Part shown: piece after piece, positions 25,809 to 33,090 of the stretch
How positions within the stretch are numbered: position 1 is the stretch's first letter
Layout: each line of letters starts with the position of its first letter
Source: CAYJAZ01 sp964369165
Lineage (GTDB): Bacteria > Desulfobacterota > Desulfovibrionia > Desulfovibrionales > Desulfovibrionaceae
Length of the DNA: 39,583 nucleotides
Assembly (NCBI GenBank): GCA_964369165.1
Contig: CAYJFE010000014.1
Location: forward strand, 1-39,583
Direction of reading: 5' to 3'
The notes under the pieces: model-generated
Database searches by the model: none
Seen by the model: the letters and a program-made list of their open reading frames with translations, nothing else
Told to the model about the DNA's origin: nothing
Made by a program: the position numbers and the translations under genes

Positions 25809-26321
25809 GTAGTTGTCTATATATCAAACTATTTGCTCACAAGAAAATTCTCGCAAGGCAGCCCCTATATGCTTATGATGGCACTTATACTTGCCGCAGC
25901 CCTCTATTTTGGCGGTGTTTTAACAAATCCGCAAACTAATATCCCAATTCTTCTTGAAGCTCTTATTTCAAACGCACTTCAAGGTCTTGATTTTATTCCA
26001 TTCCTCTTGCTTACTATGCCTCTTGCTATCGTGGCAACAAATCTTATGAACTCAATAGTCACAGGTATTATAGGTTCGCCAATTATTGCAAGTGTTGCAC
26101 TAAACTATGGCTTCCCTGCCCTCCCTATTGTCGTCTTATTCCTCTTTATTCTTATGTCAGCCATGCTCACTCCTGCAGCTGGCGTTCCTGGCGCAATGCT
26201 TCACGGAAATAAAGATTGGTTACCTGGAAAATCTGCCATGACTTATGCTATCTTCTTTACAAGCGTTATAAGCATTGTGACTGTAGTTGTGGGTATTCCT
26301 TTAGCTATTTATATGTTCTAG
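25749..26321 (+). pseudogene. C-terminal remnant of an SLC13/DASS-like permease
   Basis: The frame can only be opened by a TTG inside the intergenic repeat, and its first 20 or so codons are repeat sequence. From about 25812 on it encodes about 170 residues with four or five membrane segments. They resemble the C-terminal third of ion-transporter-superfamily (SLC13/DASS or CitMHS-like) permeases: ATNLMNSIVTGIIGSP and MLTPAAGVPGAMLHG mimic the TN-x-x-S and TP-x-GTPPNA-x-x-x-G helices. An intact member would need about 250 more N-terminal residues. Lacking an ATG, ribosome site and N-terminal half, it is most likely a decayed gene truncated at the repeat. Family assignment is tentative. Confidence 0.55.
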
Positions 26322-26381
26322 AGGTAAAAAGACATCATACATTATATATTTTTAACTAGTATTATGTTTCCAGGCGTAAAT

Positions 26382-26492
26382 ATGCTAAACAGTCTTTTTT
26401 GGATAGTATTTGGTGCAATGCAAATTTTGATTATTGCAGGATTATATACCTATGCAAAAGAGAAAAACAAAAAATCAAATGGTGGCAAGTGA
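26382..26492 (+). CDS. Small single-span membrane protein (36 residues)
   Basis: This short frame opens with ATG 26382 (alternative in-frame ATG 26364) and an AGG seven bases upstream. It encodes one hydrophobic helix (SLFWIVFGAMQILIIAGLYTY) followed by a Lys/Asn-rich tail, so an N-out/C-in protein is expected. Its TGA overlaps the GTG start of the next small gene (GTGA at 26489-26492), a hallmark of translational coupling and a reason to believe both are real. It lies 60 bases behind the permease remnant and may once have been its accessory subunit. I recognise no family. Confidence 0.5.
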   Translation: MLNSLFWIVFGAMQILIIAGLYTYAKEKNKKSNGGK

Positions 26493-26665
26493 CTATTATA
26501 TATGGCATTTTCGCCACATTCCTCCTCACAGTTGGCGGTGGATTCACCCTTGCAGGTGAATACGAAAGCCAAGCCGGCTGGTACTTTATTGGCATCTTGG
26601 GTGTGCCTTGCGTGCTCGCACTGGCAATTTTTATGCGATTATTTCTCGCAAAGAAAAATAGCTAA
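26489..26665 (+). CDS. Small two-span membrane protein (58 residues)
   Basis: A GTG start overlaps the preceding TGA and has GGTGG upstream. The product has two predicted membrane helices (about residues 2-19 and 30-52) joined by a short polar loop (AGEYESQAGW) and ends in basic residues. An upstream TTG (26399) keeps the same frame open but would overlap the 36-residue gene. It belongs with the preceding small protein and the permease remnant. No family recognised. Confidence 0.5.
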   Translation: MTIIYGIFATFLLTVGGGFTLAGEYESQAGWYFIGILGVPCVLALAIFMRLFLAKKNS

Positions 26666-26873
26666 ATAAAAAATCCGCTTAATAATTATTTTCTACTCGC
26701 TCCTACTTAAGCCCTTTTTAATAGCTTTGCCCTTACCCACTTTATAAAACATCAAATTCTCTAACAGACCAGAAGATATACATTTATCATATACAAAATA
26801 AAAAAATTGAGCTAATAAAAAATTATAGAAATGCATATGAATCAGTCTACAGCAGATTTTTAACACAAAAATA
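26666..26873. other. Intergenic stretch upstream of flavodoxin
   Basis: I find no ORF with a credible start, no RNA gene and no strong hairpin in this AT-rich stretch. The regulatory elements lie at its right end and are listed separately. Confidence 0.5.
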
Positions 26874-26927
26874 AAAGTTAGTTCAACTAAACTTTATATT
26901 GACATTGAAATGATATTAGCATAACAA
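26874..26927 (+). promoter_or_regulatory. Flavodoxin promoter with upstream imperfect palindrome
   Basis: TTGACA (26899-26904) is followed after 17 bases by TAACAA (26922-26927, a weak -10). Directly upstream, AAAGTTAGTT and AACTAAACTTT (26874-26895) form an imperfect palindrome touching the -35, a position suited to a regulator. It does not match the Fur consensus well enough to name the factor. Confidence 0.4.
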
Positions 26928-26950
26928 AATAAAAAACAAAGGAGAATAGT

Positions 26951-27400
26951 ATGAGTAAAATATTAATCGTATACGGTTCAGAAACAGGAAACACTGAATC
27001 TATCGCAGAAGCAATTTCAAAAGGTTTGCAAGTAAAAGGGCATGAAGTTGACTGCAAAAGTGCAGGAAACGTGAGTGCTGCAAATATGGCAGAAGGTTAT
27101 GATGCTGTATTGATGGGAGCTTCTGCTTGGGGCATTGACGACCTTGAATTGCAGTCTGACTTTGCTGAATTAGCAGAATCATTTGATGAAATGGGTCTTG
27201 GCGGTAAATTATGCGGCGCTTTTGCCTCTGGTGATACTTCTTATGAATATTATTGTGGCGCAGTTGATTTTATCGAAAGCAAAGCTGAAGAATGCGGCGC
27301 AAAAATTGTAGGTGTAGGATTAAAAATCGAAGGCGATGCAAGCGACGGAAAATCTGAAATAGAAGCTTTTGTAGCCTCTGTGGATAAAGCCTTAGCCTAG
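26951..27400 (+). CDS. Flavodoxin (short-chain, Desulfovibrio type)
   Basis: This 149-residue protein is typical of short-chain flavodoxins. The FMN phosphate loop is YGSETGNTES (residues 8-17). The aromatic/loop segments contacting the flavin are ASAWGIDDLE (the Trp60 loop of Desulfovibrio flavodoxin) and SGDTSYEYYCGAVD (the Tyr98 loop). It is a low-potential one-electron carrier that can replace ferredoxin, often when iron is scarce. The ribosome site AAAGGAG precedes the ATG. A small cysteine-rich gene follows after 67 bases without a terminator, so they may share a transcript. Confidence 0.96.
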   Translation: MSKILIVYGSETGNTESIAEAISKGLQVKGHEVDCKSAGNVSAANMAEGYDAVLMGASAWGIDDLELQSDFAELAESFDEMGLGGKLCGAFASGDTSYEYYCGAVDFIESKAEECGAKIVGVGLKIEGDASDGKSEIEAFVASVDKALA

Positions 27401-27467
27401 CTCACATTTTTAGGTATATGTATTTTAGCAATGTTAACTTTTTTATAGATTATTAATTGGAGGTCTT

Positions 27468-27614
27468 ATGCAAAATCATATCAATATGTCATCTTCTTGT
27501 AGCTGTTCAACAAAAGAAAAAGGGGATAGCACTAGCCCCAATAATGAAATTAAAAAAACACCTTGCAAAAATAATTGCCCTAATTGTTCTTGTAAGAACA
27601 AAAAAGATAAATAA
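27468..27614 (+). CDS. 48-residue cysteine-rich peptide
   Basis: ATG 27468 is preceded by an ideal TTGGAGG at seven-base spacing, which makes this short frame credible. The product has six cysteines in 48 residues, arranged as SCSCS near residue 12 and CKNNCPNCSCK near 33-43, between Lys/Asn/Ser-rich stretches. No hydrophobic segment is present. Metallothionein-like metal binding or a redox/iron-sulfur handling role is possible but unproven. It lies immediately downstream of flavodoxin. I recognise no family. Confidence 0.65.
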   Translation: MQNHINMSSSCSCSTKEKGDSTSPNNEIKKTPCKNNCPNCSCKNKKDK

Positions 27615-27627
27615 GTTTCATAGTTAT

Positions 27628-27679
27628 AAAAAAAGTCAGCCCAGTAGAGCAATACTTTGTATTGCTCTACTGGGCTGAC
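27628..27679 (-). terminator. Very long perfect hairpin, minus-strand terminator
   Basis: Bases 27635-27655 and 27659-27679 are perfectly complementary over 21 base pairs with a three-base loop. Seven As at 27628-27634 become a U-run behind the hairpin in minus-strand RNA, so it ends the leftward DUF362 transcript. It also lies 20 bases behind the cysteine-rich gene and may protect or end that plus-strand transcript too. Confidence 0.85.
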
Positions 27680-27756
27680 GGCCATTTAAGAGAAAAAATC
27701 TACAATGTGATTAATTCGTAATCGCCACTACCAAGACCAATCTTTGACACTTATCG

Positions 27757-27847
27757 TATAGATTTTGGCTGTTAGCGCAAAATCCTCACTGCGCAAGAAA
27801 TGTCATTCTTGCTTGTTCGCTAAAGATTGATTCGCTAGCGCTCTTCC
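27757..27847. repeat. Two-hairpin intergenic repeat, copy in tandem unit 1
   Basis: It begins TATAGATTTTGG. Hairpin 1 is GATTTTG/CAAAATC. Hairpin 2 is GCAAGAA-ATGTCA-TTCTTGC at 27793-27812. CTTGTTCGCTAAAGATT follows. It is the best reference copy together with the next one. Confidence 0.9.
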
Positions 27848-27913
27848 AGAAAAAATCTACAATGTGATTAATTCGTAGTCACCGCTACCAAGACCAATCT
27901 TTGACACTTATCG

Positions 27914-28004
27914 TATAGATTTTGGCTGTTAGCGCAAAATCCTCACTGCGCAAGAAATGTCATTCTTGCTTGTTCGCTAAAGATTGATTCGCTAGCGCTC
28001 TTCC
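27914..28004. repeat. Two-hairpin intergenic repeat, copy in tandem unit 2
   Basis: Apparently identical to the copy 157 bases to the left, with hairpin 2 at 27950-27969. It is followed by the genuine 3' end of the DUF362 gene. Confidence 0.9.
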
Positions 28005-28013
28005 AGAAAAAAT

Positions 28014-29290
28014 CTACAATGTGATTAATTCGTAGTCACCGCTACCAAGACCAATCTTTTCTGCGTGCTCGATTTGTGAGCGCCAGTCGGTGGTAGNNNN
28101 NNNNNNNNNNNNNNNNNNNNNNNNNNNNNNNNNNNNNNNNNNNNNNNNNNNNNNNNNNNNNNNNNNNNNNNNNNNNNNNNNNNNNNNNNNNNNNNNCTAC
28201 CAAGACCAATCTTTTCTGCGTGCTCGATTTGTGAGCGCCAGTCGGTGGTAGGGTGGACGCAGCGGAAGTGATCGCCATCAAAAGCGTGATTTGAAGTTTT
28301 ATCATTGATAATACTTGTGCCAATGACAGGCGCAGCATTTACAGCATCAATACAAGCTTTGTCGAGAGCGACAGGGTCAAATGAAGCAAAGATACCAATA
28401 TCAGGCACAATAGCCGCATCATTTTCAGCATGACAATCGCAATAAGGTGAAACTTGGTTCACAACGCTGATGTGGAAATGCGGGCGATCTTGCACAACTG
28501 CTAGTGAATATTCAGCCATTGAGCAGTTTAATGAATGCGCGCTTGTATCCCAAGGAGTGCCTATAGCATCAAAGTTACAAGTACCCATACATCTGCCACA
28601 GCCAACGCATTTTTCTGTATCAATAAAAGCTTTTTTATTTTCGTCAAAAGCAAGAGCTGAATGCGCACAATATTTGAGGCAAGTGCCACAGCTGCGGCAT
28701 TTTTCAGCTTCTACAACTGGTTTGCCGTCTGAGTGCATAGCTCTTTTACCAGCTCTACTTCCGCAACCCATACCAATATTTTTAATCGCGCCACCAAAGC
28801 CTGTCATTTCATGGCCTTTAAAGTGGGAAAGAGAAATAAAGATATCAGCGTCCATCACAGCACGGCCAATATAGGCAGTTTTGAAATAAGTGCAAGATTC
28901 TGGAAGCGGCACTTCAACATCGTCTGTGCCTTTAAGTCCATCGCCAATAATAATTTGGCAACCTGTTGAAAAAGGTGAATAACCATTTTCATAAGCGGAA
29001 GTGATATGCTCTAAAGCGTGCTTTCTACGGCCAACATAAAGAGTGTTACAGTCAGTCAAAAATGGCATACCGTTTTGCTCTTTAACAACGTCGGCAACCG
29101 TTTTTGCAAAGTTAGGACGAAGGAAAGACAAGTTTCCTGGTTCGCCAAAGTGGATTTTGATAGCAACGAATTTATTTTCCATAGGAATGCTTTCGATGCC
29201 AGCTTTTTTGATAAGTTTTTCTAATTTTTGTAAAAGACTTGTGCCTACTGGGCAACGCATATCGGTGAAATATACTTTTGATTTTGACAT
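28014..29290 (-). CDS. DUF362 protein with two [4Fe-4S] clusters (interrupted by assembly gap)
   Basis: The N-terminal 190 residues are a DUF362 domain (VAIKIHFGEPGN, SHFKGHEMTGFGGAIKNIGMG). A bacterial ferredoxin insert follows with Cys198/201/204/208 and Cys228/231/234/238, then the rest of DUF362. ATG 29290 follows GGAGA and is preferred to ATG 29302. Near the 3' end lie 100 Ns, and the 55 bases before them (28042-28096) equal the 55 after them (28197-28251). Removing one copy plus the Ns (155 bases) restores a continuous 373-residue frame ending GSGDYELITL with TAG at 28016-28014. A frame carried through the Ns is shifted and false. The function of DUF362 proteins is unsettled; an electron-transfer role is likely. 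Confidence 0.85.
28097..28196. other. Assembly gap of 100 Ns, probably spurious
   Basis: Exactly 100 Ns are flanked by the same 55 bases on both sides, the pattern left when overlapping contig ends are scaffolded without being merged. The neighbouring 157-bp tandem repeat explains why the assembler broke here. Confidence 0.9.
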
Positions 29291-29302
29291 TCTGTTCTCC
29301 AT

Positions 29303-29458
29303 TTTTAATTAAAAACTATTTGTCCAAAATAGATGTTAGTGACATTACTCCATTTTTTTCATAATGTCTAGAGCCAAGAAAAAGAAAAAATAAATAAAAT
29401 ACCTCAAGAGCTTGCGAGTTTTATATTATTCATGTATACTTTTGAAAGGACAAAATGT
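29303..29458. other. Divergent intergenic region with inverted repeat
   Basis: This region separates the DUF362 gene (minus) and the GT9 gene (plus). GACATTA (29341-29347) and TAATGTC (29362-29368) are a perfect inverted repeat with a 14-base centre, a possible operator. I could not identify convincing -35/-10 pairs for either gene. Confidence 0.35.
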
Positions 29459-30733
29459 ATGCAAAAAAATGTAATTCTTCAATTAGCAAGATTTGGCGAC
29501 ATCTTGCAAAGCCGCCGCCTTATTAAGTCTTTACAAGAAAAAGGCTCTCTGAGCTTGTGCGTTGATAAATCACAAGAAAAACTCGCAAAATTGACCTATC
29601 CTGAAGCTGAAATACTGCCCATTCAAGCCTTTAATGCAGATAAAAAAACTCTTCTTGCAGAAAATAAAAAAATCTTTGAATATATCAAAAATGAAGCCTA
29701 CACATCTGCATATATCATGAATCACAGCCCTATGTCTTATGCTTTTGCACATATGTTTGACTATGAACAATTGCGTGGCTATACCGTGAAAAATGGGCAA
29801 GAAATGCGCTCTGATTGGGTCAAGCTTGCTTTTGTGCATATGCGTAATCGCTACGAAGCCCCCCTGCATATAGTCGATTATTGGGCGTATTTTGCTGATA
29901 ATCCTATAGCTCCTGAAAAAGTAAATCCCTCTGCCAAAGAAAAAAGTAACGCGCTTTTTAATACTGAAAATTCACCACAGCAAATGCAAATTGCTATTGT
30001 TTTAGCGGGGCAAGAAATGCGCCGTTCAATCCCTGTGGCTAAATATGTACAAATTATAAAAGTATTTCTCAGCAGATTTAAGCACACACAAGCGCAAATC
30101 CTCCTTCTTGGAACTCCAAAAGAAGAAGGCCTTGCAAGAGATTTTATGGTGGAATGCGGCCATGCTTTCAAAGACATAAAAAACCTTGTTGGCAAAACCA
30201 GTATGGAAGAGCTTTATACTCTTATTAATGAATGCGATTTTCTTATTTCGCCTGACACAGGCACTTTACATTTAGCAACTTTTCTAGGTGTGCCTACTCT
30301 ATCCTTCTATTTTTCTTCAGCTTTTTGTTTTGAAACAGGCCCTTACGGCCTTGGACACAAATGCGTGCAAATCCTTCCCTCTTGCGCTCCCTGCCTTGAA
30401 AAAGCAAAATGTAATAATTACAAATGCCACGAAACACTTTCTTCCCCTGCACTTTTAGCACGCTTAGCTGGCAAAAAAACACAAAAAGAAATAAATGATT
30501 TTAGCATATTAGAAAGCTCTTTTGATAAAGTTGGCGTGACATATACTCAAGAAGAAGGTATATTAAAGGAAAGAAAAGAAGCTCAAATCTTGCGCAATCT
30601 TTTATACGAATTTAGAGAACACGATATTTCCTTTCCACAAAGCGAGAAAGTGGCTCTAAGCGCGGGCAATCTTTACGATGCCTTAGACTTTTTCCCTCAT
30701 AACAAGACAGAACTAGGCGATTATTATGGATAA
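29459..30733 (+). CDS. Family 9 glycosyltransferase (heptosyltransferase-like)
   Basis: ATG 29459 follows AAAGGA at eight bases and starts right at the conserved NVILQLARFGDIL; the ATG at 29432 is a less likely start. The 424-residue protein has the GT9 N-terminal RFGD motif and the C-terminal donor site block (CDFLISPDTGTLHLATFLGVP, SFYF). The family transfers ADP-heptose or related sugars to LPS inner core, but more distant members act on other glycans. It overlaps the CgeB-like gene by 8 bases. A C-terminal extension of about 90 residues beyond the usual GT9 end has no recognised motif. Confidence 0.85.
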   Translation: MQKNVILQLARFGDILQSRRLIKSLQEKGSLSLCVDKSQEKLAKLTYPEAEILPIQAFNADKKTLLAENKKIFEYIKNEAYTSAYIMNHSPMSYAFAHMFDYEQLRGYTVKNGQEMRSDWVKLAFVHMRNRYEAPLHIVDYWAYFADNPIAPEKVNPSAKEKSNALFNTENSPQQMQIAIVLAGQEMRRSIPVAKYVQIIKVFLSRFKHTQAQILLLGTPKEEGLARDFMVECGHAFKDIKNLVGKTSMEELYTLINECDFLISPDTGTLHLATFLGVPTLSFYFSSAFCFETGPYGLGHKCVQILPSCAPCLEKAKCNNYKCHETLSSPALLARLAGKKTQKEINDFSILESSFDKVGVTYTQEEGILKERKEAQILRNLLYEFREHDISFPQSEKVALSAGNLYDALDFFPHNKTELGDYYG

Positions 30734-31988
30734 AAAATACAAAATACTTGTAGTGCTTCCTCTTTATGGTGGATCTTTGCCTATAGGCGAATACTGCGTG
30801 CAGGCTCTCAAAGATTTAGGGCATAGGGTGGAAGTTTTTGAAGCAGCAAAATTTCATTCTAGTTATGTAGCCTTAAACGACTTACAAGTATCTGCTGAGC
30901 GAAATTCTTATTTGCGAAACACATTTGGTAGTATGCTTTCCGAAGCTGTGTATGCAAAGGCCGAAAGATTCGCGCCTGATATCGTTTTTGCAATGGCTCA
31001 AGCTCCGCTCACAAGGCCAATTTTAAAGCGATTTGAAAAGGATAATATCCCAACGGCAATGTGGTTTGTGGAAGATTATGAACTCTTCACCTATTGGCGC
31101 GCCTATGCAAATTTATACAAGCATTTCTTTGTGATACAAAAAGATCCTTTCCTCAATCTTTTAAAAGATGGCGGACACCAAAGCGCGCACTACCTGCCTT
31201 TAGCGGCTCAGCCTTCCTTCCATAAAAAAATCGAATTAGACGCACATGAAAGAAGCAAATACGGCGCAGATTTAGCCTTTTTAGGCGCTGGCTATGCCAA
31301 TAGACGATACGAATTTCGCCGCCTCACTTCCTACAATTTCAAAATTTGGGGTTCTGATTGGGAGGGCGATCATTTCCTTGCCTCTTACCTACAAAATAAT
31401 GGCAAAAGAGTAAGCCCCGAAGATTCAGTCAAAATCTACAATGCCACAAAAATCAATCTCAATCTGCATTCAAGCACGCAAAGCCAGAAAAAAACTATGG
31501 GCGACTTTGTCAATCCACGCACTTTTGAACTGGCTTCAATGCAGGCTTTTCAGCTTGTCGACACAAGAAGCCTTATGGCTGAACTTTTTGAATGTGAGGG
31601 CGAAAACAAAGAACTCATCACTTTCAACAGCTTTGATGAAGCCCCTGCTTTAATTGACTATTATTTACAAAACCCAGAAGAAAGAGAAGAAGTAGCAATA
31701 AGAGCAAGAAAAAGAATTGAAAAAGAGCATAGCTATCAGCACAGAATGCAGACTATGCTTGAAATTATAGACGCGCCAATCCGTCTTCAAGAAGCAAATG
31801 ATGCGGCAATCGACGAGATTTCTGAAGATTTAAGAGAAGAATTTCTTGCGCTTATGAAAAGGCTTGAACTTGCCCCCACTTCTTCCTTTGACGAAGTTAT
31901 CTATGCTTTAACGAAGGAAAGCAAGCCTCTTGATGCTTTTGAAACTTCCATTCTTTTCCTCAGCGAATGGAAAAAATATTATGGCTAA
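30726..31988 (+). CDS. CgeB-like glycosyltransferase (GT-B fold)
   Basis: This 420-residue protein resembles the CgeB/DUF3880 glycosyltransferase family. The N-terminal Rossmann-like half (ILVVLPLYGGSLPIGEY, ADIVFAMAQ-like segment, then MWFVEDYELFTYWRAYANLYKHFFVIQKD) is followed by the C-terminal GT1-like half (LAFLGAGYANRRYEF, KIWGSDWEG, KINLNLHSS, PRTFELASMQAFQLVD). The last 70 residues are acidic and helical. The start ATGGATAA overlaps the GT9 stop, and its own end overlaps the tilS start by the same 8 bases. It probably adds a sugar to LPS, flagellin or another surface glycan together with the GT9 enzyme. Confidence 0.83.
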   Translation: MDKKYKILVVLPLYGGSLPIGEYCVQALKDLGHRVEVFEAAKFHSSYVALNDLQVSAERNSYLRNTFGSMLSEAVYAKAERFAPDIVFAMAQAPLTRPILKRFEKDNIPTAMWFVEDYELFTYWRAYANLYKHFFVIQKDPFLNLLKDGGHQSAHYLPLAAQPSFHKKIELDAHERSKYGADLAFLGAGYANRRYEFRRLTSYNFKIWGSDWEGDHFLASYLQNNGKRVSPEDSVKIYNATKINLNLHSSTQSQKKTMGDFVNPRTFELASMQAFQLVDTRSLMAELFECEGENKELITFNSFDEAPALIDYYLQNPEEREEVAIRARKRIEKEHSYQHRMQTMLEIIDAPIRLQEANDAAIDEISEDLREEFLALMKRLELAPTSSFDEVIYALTKESKPLDAFETSILFLSEWKKYYG

Positions 31989-33084
31989 CCTTGTGTCAAA
32001 AGTTCTCTTATTACAAAATCTTCCGCCAAAAGAAGCGCATTTCACCTTAGAAGTGGCAGGCTTTCTTACTAAAATGGAAGAAAAGTACAACCTCAAACTC
32101 AAAAACTCTTCGCTCCTGCTCGGCATTTCAGGCGGTGTAGATTCTACTGCACTCTTAGCTTTTTGCCTACTCTACAAAGAAAAATTTCAATTAAAACTCA
32201 ATGTTATACATATAGACCATGCGCTACGAGAGGAATCGGCGCAAGAAGCTCGCTTTGTGCAAAATCTCTGCCAAGAATTTGCTATTCCGTGCCAAATAGT
32301 GCGTGAAGAAGTGAAAAAAAGGGCTGAGAAAGAAAGAAAAGGCATTGAAGAAATGGCGCGCATCGTCCGCTATGAAGCCTATAAAAAGACTATGATTGCA
32401 AACGCTTGTGACTATCTCTTCTTAGCTCATCACCTCAATGATTTAGCTGAAGACGTTATTATGCGCCAAATAAGGGGCACAAGTCTAGACAAGAGTTTTG
32501 GAATGCAAATTTTTGATGAAGAGCGTGCACTTCTGCGCCCCTTTCTTCTTTTTGAAAAAGAGCTTTTGGAAAGTTTCGTAAAAGCTTGCGGGCTTGACTA
32601 TGTAGAAGATAGTTCTAATTTTTCAATGGATTATCTTCGCAATAGAGTAAGGCATGAAATCTTGCCTCTTTTTATAAAAGAAAATCCTTCTTATCTCAAA
32701 CAAATAAAAAACAACTACTTACAAGCAGAATCAGACAAAGATTACTGGCAAAAGCAAGTAGCCGCCTATTTTCCTGAACAAATTTTTAGTAAAGAGTGGC
32801 AAGAAATGCATGAAAGCCATGCAAAGTATGCAAAACAAGATTTTTCTGCCCCAACACTTTTATTTAAGCTTGACAGAAAAATGCTAAAATCAGAAGAAAA
32901 AGCTTTGCGATTACGCGTGCTTGCGAAGGCGCTCACCTATTGTGAAACGCATAATTCTTCCTCTCTTCTTGAAAATCTTGAAGCTTTAATATTAAAGAAC
33001 GAAAGCAATAAAAAACTGGACGCGAACAACAATAAAGAAATAATTATTTCAAAAAATTACATTGAGTTTTATCAAAAAAAGTAG
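31981..33084 (+). CDS. tilS: tRNA(Ile)-lysidine synthase
   Basis: The 367-residue protein starts at ATG 31981, which overlaps the previous stop by 8 bases. An upstream TTG (31930) is inside the preceding gene. The PP-loop ATPase motif SGGVDS lies at residues 50-55, and HIDHALREES and AHHLNDLAEDVIMRQIRG are classic TilS segments. SSNFSMDYLRNRVRHEILP marks the substrate-binding subdomain. The enzyme converts C34 of tRNA(Ile)(CAU) to lysidine using ATP and lysine and is normally essential. Its cotranscription with glycosyltransferase genes looks positional rather than functional. Confidence 0.94.
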   Translation: MANLVSKVLLLQNLPPKEAHFTLEVAGFLTKMEEKYNLKLKNSSLLLGISGGVDSTALLAFCLLYKEKFQLKLNVIHIDHALREESAQEARFVQNLCQEFAIPCQIVREEVKKRAEKERKGIEEMARIVRYEAYKKTMIANACDYLFLAHHLNDLAEDVIMRQIRGTSLDKSFGMQIFDEERALLRPFLLFEKELLESFVKACGLDYVEDSSNFSMDYLRNRVRHEILPLFIKENPSYLKQIKNNYLQAESDKDYWQKQVAAYFPEQIFSKEWQEMHESHAKYAKQDFSAPTLLFKLDRKMLKSEEKALRLRVLAKALTYCETHNSSSLLENLEALILKNESNKKLDANNNKEIIISKNYIEFYQKK

Positions 33085-33090
33085 GTTTGT

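Larger units (their letters stand above)
27691..28060. repeat. 157-bp tandem duplication of a gene end plus intergenic repeat
   Basis: AGAAAAAATCTACAATG recurs at 27691, 27848 and 28005, a period of exactly 157 bases. Each of the two full units joins the last 50 or so bases of the DUF362 gene to one two-hairpin repeat copy. The third, partial unit continues into the real gene. Unit 1 differs from unit 2 at a few positions (for example GTAATCGCCAC versus GTAGTCACCGC), so the duplication is not a simple assembly error. Confidence 0.88.

Noticed and set aside
26874..26925. Fur box in front of flavodoxin
   Set aside because: ATTGAAATGATATTAG looks partly Fur-like but lacks the 7-1-7 palindrome; only an unnamed imperfect palindrome was kept.
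27457..27678. 73-codon plus-strand frame behind flavodoxin
   Set aside because: It overlaps the cysteine-rich gene in another frame, has a worse start and runs through the terminator hairpin; the 48-residue frame has the ideal ribosome site.
27691..28060. CRISPR-like array
   Set aside because: The units are 157 bases long, contiguous and without spacers; this is a tandem duplication.
28042..28338. Frame running through the N gap with an alternative C-terminus for the DUF362 protein
   Set aside because: The 55-base flanking duplication plus 100 Ns shifts the frame by two bases; the true C-terminus is recovered by collapsing them.
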